This document shows positions 59,188 through 64,000 of a stretch of 64,000 nucleotides of DNA, piece after piece. The first letter of the stretch is position 1. Every line of letters begins with the position of its first letter. Both the position numbers and the translations under genes were made by a program. The stretch spans positions 44,456-108,455 of the forward strand of contig JACPTF010000016.1 of NCBI GenBank assembly GCA_016192915.1, given 5' to 3'. Source of the DNA: Candidatus Woesearchaeota archaeon. Lineage in GTDB: Archaea > Nanobdellota > Nanobdellia > Woesearchaeales > UBA10216. The notes below the pieces were generated by a model. The model was not told the DNA's origin. It searched no databases and saw only the letters and a list, made by a program, of their open reading frames with translations.

Positions 59188-60412
59188 CACCTGCTTCTAC
59201 TTTCAAGTACATCAGCCCCTGAGGATGAGGCCGTACACTGTGTTTGAAATAGGAAGGCACAGCGGCTATTTTGATGAGCAGAAAAACAGGGAAATACTCG
59301 ACAGGGTCTCAAACAAGTGCTACCTTCCGGCCAACAACATAATCCTCGAGCTTTTGGACAGGCATCCCGAGTTCAGGGCAAGCTACTCATTAAGCGGCGT
59401 AGCGCTTGAGCAGCTCATGCAGCACAAGCCCAGAGTCATAGACTCGTTCAAGGAGCTTGTTGATACGGGAAGGGTGGAGCTTCTTGACGAGACATACCAC
59501 CACAGCCTCTCATTCGTTTACTCCCGGCCGGAATTCATGGAGCAGGTAAGGCTGCACAGCAAGCTGGTAAGGGAGCTGTTTGGGAAAAGCCCAAAAGTGT
59601 TCAGGAACACAGAGCTAATCTACAATAATGAGGTTGCGGCAGTAGCTGAGAAGATGGGGTATGAAGGAGTCCTTGCAGAAGGCGCAGACCACATCCTTGG
59701 CTGGAGAAGCCCTAACTTTGTTTACAAGCCAGTGAACACAAAGAAGATTTCACTGCTGCTGAAAAACTACCGCTTATCCGATGACATCGCGTTCAGGTTC
59801 AGCGAGCGCAGCTGGAAGGAGTGGCCCCTTACAGCGGAAAAGTTCGCAGACTGGGTAAACAAGGTCAACGGAAACGGCAACACAGTAAACTTATTCATGG
59901 ACTACGAGACGTTTGGAGAGCACCAGTGGCCTGAAACAGGCATATTCAACTTCCTCAAAAAGCTTCCTGAAGAGATACTGAAGCACCCTGACAATGACTT
60001 TGCGACGCCAAGCGAGGTAATAAAAAAGCACAAGCCCGTAGCCGAGCTAAACATGCCAAACATCCTCTCCTGGGCGGATGTCGAGCGCGACTTAAGCGCA
60101 TGGACTGGCAACAAGATGCAGCAGTCTGCCCTACAGCAAATATACTCAATGGAAGCAGGTATTAAAAGCAGCGGCGACCCCGAGCTCATTGAAGACTGGC
60201 GAAGGATGCAAATAAGCGACCACTACTACTACATGTGCACGAAATGGTTTGGCGATGGTGATGTGCACAAATACTTCAACCCCTACGACAGCCCATACGA
60301 CGGCTTTATCGCGTTCATGAACATACTTGCTGACATCAGCGAGCGGCTTAAAAAGGCAAGAGAGGCAAATGCCATTAAGGAGGCGCTGAACGCAGCGCTT
60401 GACAGCATCTGA
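59180..60412 (+). CDS. GH57 alpha-amylase / glucanotransferase
   Basis: The 410-residue protein has the GH57 conserved regions: HQP (region 1) at residue 10, SGVALEQL (2), FRNTELIYNN with the nucleophile Glu (3), MDYETFGEHQ with the acid/base Asp (4) and NILSWADVERDLSAW (5). These enzymes cut or rearrange alpha-1,4 glucans. It shares an operon and an 8-nt overlap with the GT4 gene, a frequent archaeal pairing. No signal peptide: intracellular glycogen handling. Confidence 0.92.
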   Translation: MVSTCFYFQVHQPLRMRPYTVFEIGRHSGYFDEQKNREILDRVSNKCYLPANNIILELLDRHPEFRASYSLSGVALEQLMQHKPRVIDSFKELVDTGRVELLDETYHHSLSFVYSRPEFMEQVRLHSKLVRELFGKSPKVFRNTELIYNNEVAAVAEKMGYEGVLAEGADHILGWRSPNFVYKPVNTKKISLLLKNYRLSDDIAFRFSERSWKEWPLTAEKFADWVNKVNGNGNTVNLFMDYETFGEHQWPETGIFNFLKKLPEEILKHPDNDFATPSEVIKKHKPVAELNMPNILSWADVERDLSAWTGNKMQQSALQQIYSMEAGIKSSGDPELIEDWRRMQISDHYYYMCTKWFGDGDVHKYFNPYDSPYDGFIAFMNILADISERLKKAREANAIKEALNAALDSI

Positions 60413-60481
60413 CTTATTAAGCACAAATTTTAAAAACAGCCAGCACTAAAACAAGCAAAGCTGGTAAAAGAGGTGAGTTAA

Positions 60482-60874
60482 GTGGCAAAAACAAAAAGAG
60501 GGGGCAGAGGCCATAACAGCGGCAGCGCAAGCAACGGAGTCACTGTTGTACAGAAAAGAGTCTATAAGACTCCTAACACAACAAGGCTTGAGATTCTCGT
60601 CAGAAACATAGGAGAGGCACCCCAAGACAAAAGATTCGTTCTAAAAGACGGAAGGCTGCTCAAGGACTTTGTCGAGATGGCGCACGCCCTTGAGCACATG
60701 AGCGATGACGTCTTTAACCACCACGTAAACGCATACAAAAACGACTTCCGGAACTGGGTAAGGGACATTTTCGGGGATAAAGAGCTAGCCGCAGCCATTG
60801 AAAAAGCCAAAACAAGGGCAGAGATGCAGCTTGCAGTCCTTAAGCACATAGTCAACAAGACATTCAGCCAGTAA
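60482..60874 (+). CDS. DUF5752-like small protein, paralogue 1 of 3
   Basis: The 130-residue protein has a basic Gly/Ser-rich N-terminus, a beta part and the shared core DGRLLKDFVEMAHALEHMSDDVFNHHVNAYKNDFRNWVRDIFGDKELAAAIEKAKT. The pattern FxxHVxxxKNDFxxW recurs in the next two genes. I believe this is the DUF5752 family, seen in archaea without known function. The GTG start follows GAGGTGA. It lies 69 bp after the GH57 gene. Confidence 0.7.
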   Translation: MAKTKRGGRGHNSGSASNGVTVVQKRVYKTPNTTRLEILVRNIGEAPQDKRFVLKDGRLLKDFVEMAHALEHMSDDVFNHHVNAYKNDFRNWVRDIFGDKELAAAIEKAKTRAEMQLAVLKHIVNKTFSQ

Positions 60875-60911
60875 GAGCAAAAGAGCAAGTGCGAAAAAGA
60901 GGTTGGTAAAA

Positions 60912-61217
60912 ATGGGTAAGACAAGCAGCGAAGACGCAAAGAGAATACTGTCAAACACCAGCCCTGAAAGGGCATTCTGGGTGAACAACGGCCCAATACT
61001 GAAGAGCATCATAGAATTGGCTACGGCCGCAAAAAAACTGACGCCGCAGCAATTCGCGCACCATGTCAGCAACGCAAAGAACGACTTCGCCAAATGGGCT
61101 GAAGAGGTAATACGCGATTCCGAGCTTGCGAAGAAGCTCAGACGGATTAAAACAAGGGAAGACCTTGAGAAGGCCGTGGCAAACAGGCTTGGCCAGCTCA
61201 AAAAGCTGCTGAAATAA
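60912..61217 (+). CDS. DUF5752-like small protein, paralogue 2 of 3
   Basis: The 101-residue protein starts at ATG 60912 with GGTTGGT as ribosome site and has the core WVNNGPILKSIIELATAAKKLTPQQFAHHVSNAKNDFAKWAEEVIRDSELAKKLRRIKTREDLEKAV. This aligns with the neighbours over the FxxHVxxxKNDFxxW motif and the following D-x-E-L-A helix. It is the shortest copy, with no tails. Function unknown. Confidence 0.7.
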   Translation: MGKTSSEDAKRILSNTSPERAFWVNNGPILKSIIELATAAKKLTPQQFAHHVSNAKNDFAKWAEEVIRDSELAKKLRRIKTREDLEKAVANRLGQLKKLLK

Positions 61218-61291
61218 TAAATAAGCGGCTGATAAGCGACCGTAATCCGTTGCTGCTGTTATTGTTTGAAAGTGGGGGCACGGACTTTAAA

Positions 61292-61951
61292 ATGGGAATA
61301 CTTGAGAATGCCAAGCCAGAGAACTGCTTCTACTGCGCAGACGGCTCTGTGCTGCACAACCTCCTCGAGCTAAGGCAAAAGCTGAAAACCATATCACCTC
61401 AGGCGTTTTACCACCACGTAAGCCAGTCAAAAAACGACTTCCATAACTGGATAAGGGACGTTTTTCAGGACTACGAGTTTGCGAACGACATCCTAAAGGC
61501 GAAAACGCCAGCAGCCGCAGCAGCCACAGTTGACAGGCACCTCAAAAGAGCATTCCTTGCAGAAGAAGAGATAGAACAGGCAATAAGCAAAATTATCAAA
61601 GCACGTGCTAGGGCAATAACATTCGCGCCTCCTGCTGCGGCAAAAAGAACAAAAAAACAAAAACCAAAACGAAAAATACAACTGAAAAAGAAAAGACCAC
61701 AGCAGAAGCAACCGCAAAAGCAGAGGAAGCATCCACAGAAGATTCAAAGAACCAAAGGCAAAAAGAAAAGCACAATGCACCCAAATCGTGCAAAGCACGA
61801 TTGGGCCCAGTCGCCTAAAGTCGACTTGGGAAACAGAAAGCTTAATAAAAAGCAAAGGAAAAAGACAGGCAGTAGAAGTGATTACGGAAAAAGAGGCAAA
61901 AAACAGGTTAACATGTGGCTAAAATGGCTAAAACTGGTTCCAGAACTGTAA
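61292..61951 (+). CDS. DUF5752-like protein, paralogue 3 of 3, with suspected -1 frameshift
   Basis: Residues 1-100 from ATG 61292 repeat the core (DGSVLHNLLELRQKLKTISPQAFYHHVSQSKNDFHNWIRDVFQDYEFANDILKAKT). After Ala/Pro-rich residues the frame meets an A7 run (61651-61657), placed as A AAA AAA. Downstream, the -1 frame gives a Lys/Thr/Glu/Ala tail (TTEKEKTTAEATAKAEEAS) ending at TAA 61816-61818, which looks more natural than the Gln/Arg/Pro-rich zero-frame tail that runs to 61951. Either an indel or ribosomal slippage is possible. A palindromic element lies at the 3' end. Confidence 0.6.
   Translation: MGILENAKPENCFYCADGSVLHNLLELRQKLKTISPQAFYHHVSQSKNDFHNWIRDVFQDYEFANDILKAKTPAAAAATVDRHLKRAFLAEEEIEQAISKIIKARARAITFAPPAAAKRTKKQKPKRKIQLKKKRPQQKQPQKQRKHPQKIQRTKGKKKSTMHPNRAKHDWAQSPKVDLGNRKLNKKQRKKTGSRSDYGKRGKKQVNMWLKWLKLVPEL
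61780..61830. repeat. REP-like palindromic element, copy 1
   Basis: CCCAAATCGTGC (61780-61791) pairs with GCACGATTGGG (61795-61805, one A bulged). CCCAGTCG (61806-61813) pairs with CGACTTGGG (61822-61830, one T bulged). The same double-hairpin layout and much of the same sequence (TGGGCCCAGTCG, GTCGACTTGGG) recur at 62956-63049. The TAA of the -1 frame of the paralogue-3 gene lies in its second loop. Confidence 0.65.
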
Positions 61952-62136
61952 TAAGGCTGTCAAGGCCTGCCAGCGCGCCAAAGGCAAGGCAGTTCCTAAC
62001 CCACTACTTTGCACTGGAAAGGCCAAACGTATCACACCTCCTATTTTCCAAAGGAGCAATCGACTTCCTGCTAGGGCTCGTCATTGGCATACTTGTCGGG
62101 CTGATGATAGCGATATTAGCAACTGGAACGGCTTAG
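61924..62136 (+). CDS. Small C-terminally anchored membrane protein (70 aa)
   Basis: The ATG at 61924 gives a basic, soluble N-terminal half (MAKTGSRTVIRLSRPASAP) and one membrane span at the end (IDFLLGLVIGILVGLMIAILATG). The span follows the frame to its stop at 62134-62136. No family recognised. It overlaps the zero-frame end of the preceding gene but not its -1-frame end, which supports the frameshift idea. Confidence 0.6.
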   Translation: MAKTGSRTVIRLSRPASAPKARQFLTHYFALERPNVSHLLFSKGAIDFLLGLVIGILVGLMIAILATGTA

Positions 62137-62150
62137 CCTCACGGCTTTTC

Positions 62151-62468
62151 TTACTTCAGCAGTATCGTCATGATGCTGTGCGAGCTGCCGCAGTAGAAAT
62201 AGCAGTTTGCTATGTTCATGCCCCCTCCCAGATATCGGCTGAGCTTCTTAAGCTGCCGTTTTGCCTTGGTAATCCTTGGTGAGCATTTCACTTCATAAAG
62301 GTCAACATCATTGCCCTTCTTTGCAAGGACATCAACCTCGGCCAGCATGCGCTTCTTTGCCTTGACTGTAACGTGCTTGGAAACAGAGTCATATCTGCCC
62401 CTTATTTTTGTGCAGAGCTCCTCCACGTAGCGGTCGTGCTTCGAAAGCCTCAAGCCATCAAGAGACAA
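62151..62468 (-). CDS. Small PD-(D/E)XK nuclease-like protein
   Basis: The 105-residue protein has Glu16 in the first helix, then AEVDVLAKKGNDVDLYEVKCS with Asp46 and the ExK pair Glu59-x-Lys61, followed by a basic helix (RITKAKRQLKKLSRYL). This is the minimal PD-(D/E)XK fold of Holliday-junction-resolvase-like and restriction-like proteins. Catalysis and substrate are inferred only from these residues. Confidence 0.75.
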   Translation of the reverse strand: MSLDGLRLSKHDRYVEELCTKIRGRYDSVSKHVTVKAKKRMLAEVDVLAKKGNDVDLYEVKCSPRITKAKRQLKKLSRYLGGGMNIANCYFYCGSSHSIMTILLK

Positions 62469-62580
62469 GTTACACCGTCCTCAAAAGGTTTGCTATTTCC
62501 TAAGCCTGCTTTTATGAAGCTTCACGTATTTAACCTTACCGCATATACTGTTTTTATCTGCCTAGCTACAATACAATTAT

Positions 62581-62708
62581 AGACAACTTTGATTATTCCT
62601 GTTTTATGGCAAAGTTGTCTAAGAGAATGTCAGCTCATAGCTGACATCCCTCAGCGATACGCTGAGAGAACTTTGAACAAAAGTTAAATATAAGTGATTA
62701 TTCAAAGT
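62581..62708. ncRNA. Cluster of perfect hairpins in a gene-free spacer
   Basis: AGACAACTTTG (62581-62591) pairs with CAAAGTTGTCT (62610-62620): 11 bp, 18-nt loop. ATGTCAGCT (62627-62635) pairs with AGCTGACAT (62639-62647): 9 bp, loop CAT. CTCAGC (62650-62655) pairs with GCTGAG (62661-62666). ACTTTGAA (62670-62677) pairs with TTCAAAGT (62701-62708) around a TTAAATATAAG box. The spacer 62469-62775 has no protein frame I would call. It may be a small structured RNA or a regulatory region; a CTATAAACC box at 62712 probably drives the next gene. Confidence 0.4.
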
Positions 62709-62775
62709 CCTCTATAAACCATAAACCAACACGCTACTGCAGGCAACAAGCGAATAAACTACAAAGGTGATGTGG

Positions 62776-62934
62776 ATGGCAGCAACCCCGAAAGGGATAT
62801 CGAAAATAAAGCTTGATATGATTAACGTAGAGAGGTCAGTCTACGATGACTTCACAAGATGGTGCTCCAAGCACGGCTACTCAACAAACGTCATTGTTGA
62901 GAAGTTCATGAGGGAGACAGTCCTAAAGCCGTAG
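62776..62934 (+). CDS. Small ribbon-helix-helix-like protein (52 aa)
   Basis: The ATG at 62776 follows GGTGATG and opens a 52-codon frame. A short strand (SKIKLDMINVERSVYDDF) followed by two helices (YDDFTRWCSKHG, STNVIVEKFMRETVL) is the layout of Arc/MetJ/CopG DNA-binding proteins. It may be a transcription or plasmid-maintenance-type regulator. The length is typical. No toxin-like partner is next to it: the following 129 bp hold only palindromes and then an aldo-keto reductase. Confidence 0.6.
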   Translation: MAATPKGISKIKLDMINVERSVYDDFTRWCSKHGYSTNVIVEKFMRETVLKP

Positions 62935-62940
62935 CAAAAC

Positions 62941-63049
62941 CTTTTTAGCGAAAAAGCCCAAGTCGAGCAAACAGCATCGGCAGTTGCCGATGCGTATCGA
63001 CCCGAGGTCGATAGCTCGACTGGGCCCAGTCGACAGCAGTCGACTTGGG
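62941..63049. repeat. REP-like palindromic element, copy 2 (extended)
   Basis: Hairpin CTTTTT/AAAAAG (62941-62956) comes first. GCCCAAGTCGAGC (62956-62968) pairs with GCTCGACTGGGC (63014-63025) and encloses two hairpins, GCATCGGCA/TGCCGATGC (62974-62993) and ATCGACC/GGTCGAT (62996-63012), forming a three-way junction. CCCAGTCGAC pairs with GTCGACTTGGG (63025-63049). The outer parts match copy 1 at 61780-61830. The first hairpin shares 18 nt exactly with the tRNA-Gln intron (31909-31926). Confidence 0.65.
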
Positions 63050-63063
63050 GTTTATCAAAAACT

Positions 63064-63906
63064 ATGATGGAATACAAAACAATTGCAGGTATAAAGCTGC
63101 CAGCCATAGGAATAGGAACGTGGAACATGGGCAGGATAAAATGGCCACGCACCATTATTGGAGAGAAGCCAGACCATAGTGAGGACGAAAAGTGCATAGC
63201 AGCGCTAAGGAAAGCCATTAAGCTCGGAATGTGGCACATTGACACTGCAGAGATGTACAGTTCTGGGCATGCCGAGGAAATAGTTGCGGCAGCGATAAAA
63301 GATATGCCGAGAAAATCTGCGTTTATTGCAACAAAAGTGTTGCCGAACCACCTGAAACACGATGACCTCATTGCCGCTGCTGGAAAAAGCTTGAAGCGGC
63401 TGCAGCTTGGATACATTGACTTATACCTGATACACTGGGCTAATTCAACTTCACAAATTAAGGAAGCCATTGCAGCCATGGACGGGCTCGTTGCAGCTGG
63501 AAAAGTCAAGCACATCGGCGTCAGCAACTTCTCAAAAGCGCAACTAAAGCTTGCACAGTCTTACACAAAAAACAAGATAGTGGCCAACCAGGTCGAGTAT
63601 AACCTCCTTGACAGAAGCTGCGAGGAAGAGCTGCTGCCTTACTGCCAGGAAAATGATGTCATCCTGACAGCTTACAGTCCCTTGGCGCAGGGAAATTCGC
63701 GACTTTTGAAAAATAAAGCCCTCGCTGCTGTTGCTGCTAAACACGGCAAAACTGTTGCACAGGTTGCCCTCAACTGGCTTGTTTCGCAGAAAAACGTGAT
63801 TGCGATTCCAAAATCCTCATCCGTTGAGCGAGTGAGGGAAAATGCAGGAGCGGTTGGCTGGAAGCTTATGAGCGATGATATAGAAATGATTGAGAAAGAA
63901 TTCTGA
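63064..63906 (+). CDS. Aldo-keto reductase
   Basis: The 280-residue protein is a complete AKR (alpha/beta)8 barrel: LPAIGIGTWNMG, HIDTAEMY with catalytic Asp and Tyr, ATKVLPNH (Lys), YIDLYLIHWA (His), GKVKHIGVSNFS, ANQVEYNLLDR, TAYSPLAQG, and IAIPKSSSVERVRENAGA binding NADP. It reduces aldehydes or ketones with NADPH; the substrate cannot be read from sequence. The start codon lies 15 bp after the palindromic element; no other promoter is evident. The remaining 94 bp of the window hold only a short direct repeat (CGGAACTAAAAA). Confidence 0.93.
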   Translation: MMEYKTIAGIKLPAIGIGTWNMGRIKWPRTIIGEKPDHSEDEKCIAALRKAIKLGMWHIDTAEMYSSGHAEEIVAAAIKDMPRKSAFIATKVLPNHLKHDDLIAAAGKSLKRLQLGYIDLYLIHWANSTSQIKEAIAAMDGLVAAGKVKHIGVSNFSKAQLKLAQSYTKNKIVANQVEYNLLDRSCEEELLPYCQENDVILTAYSPLAQGNSRLLKNKALAAVAAKHGKTVAQVALNWLVSQKNVIAIPKSSSVERVRENAGAVGWKLMSDDIEMIEKEF

Positions 63907-64000
63907 TTGCTGCTGCAAAGAAATCGGAACTAAAAACACGGAACTAAAAATAAATTGCGGCTGCTAAAAATAAAATGTTACCGGACTATGATAACATATA

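Noticed and set aside
1..64000. Search by eye for CRISPR arrays, insertion sequences, integrases and rRNA
   Set aside because: No regularly spaced repeats, transposase or integrase motifs, or rRNA segments were seen.

Overview
The window reads as a piece of an archaeal chromosome, most probably from a small-genome DPANN-type lineage. I cannot fix the phylum from sequence alone. Archaeal markers are uS15 with its N-terminal extension next to a DHH/RecJ-like (GAN-type) nuclease, an archaeal-form alanyl-tRNA synthetase, diphthine synthase, an Nre DNA-repair protein with a C-terminal PCNA-binding motif, two intron-containing tRNA genes, and many leaderless genes whose start codon lies 20-30 bp after a TATA box. 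Genes of bacterial character are interspersed: RsuA-type pseudouridine synthase, Ni-superoxide dismutase with its maturation peptidase, a fatty-acid desaturase, and an AcpS plus acyl-activating/acyltransferase pair.

Layout. 0-16 kb: MscS channel, small membrane proteins, a Fic AMP-transferase with an inverted repeat around its promoter, HAD phosphatase, tRNA-Val(CAC) with two non-canonical introns abutting endonuclease V, a phytoene/squalene synthase-like gene, PolX, HARP (protein-only RNase P), RsuA, a Ni/Co transporter, an aspartase-like lyase and a desaturase. 16.1-19.3 kb: an AT-rich, probably acquired island with a PD-(D/E)XK protein, a strongly promoted and highly folded RNA, and a 632-residue multi-HTH/nuclease-like protein that runs into alaS. 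19-31.7 kb: alaS, a THUMP protein, a two-gene surface-protein operon including a 2067-residue protein, and nre. 31.8-39 kb: tRNA-Gln(TTG) with two introns, Ni-SOD and protease, a hydrolase pseudogene, a PAP2/UbiA pair and two glycosyltransferases. 39-49 kb: rps15, GAN-like nuclease, acpS and an acyl-activating/ACP/acyltransferase fusion, regulators, secreted proteins, dph5. 49-60.4 kb: genes sharing a palindromic promoter element, then a glycogen cluster (GH15, GDE, GalT-like, GT3 glycogen synthase, GT4, GH57) with a PP2C phosphatase and an orphan receiver domain. 60.4-64 kb: three tandem paralogues, repeated palindromic elements, a small nuclease and an aldo-keto reductase.

How the genes work together. 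The glycogen genes form facing operons: phosphatase-GH15-receiver on the plus strand and GT3-GalT-debrancher on the minus strand, followed by a regulator-GT4-GH57 operon. acpS, the acyl-activating fusion and the desaturase suggest handling of fatty acyl chains in an organism whose membranes should be isoprenoid. HARP would process the 5' ends of the tRNAs, including the two with introns.

The least explained part is the 17-kb island. Its folded RNA shares an exact 19-bp promoter-upstream element with the DNA-repair gene nre 14.5 kb away. All assignments are from reading the sequence; no database search was run.
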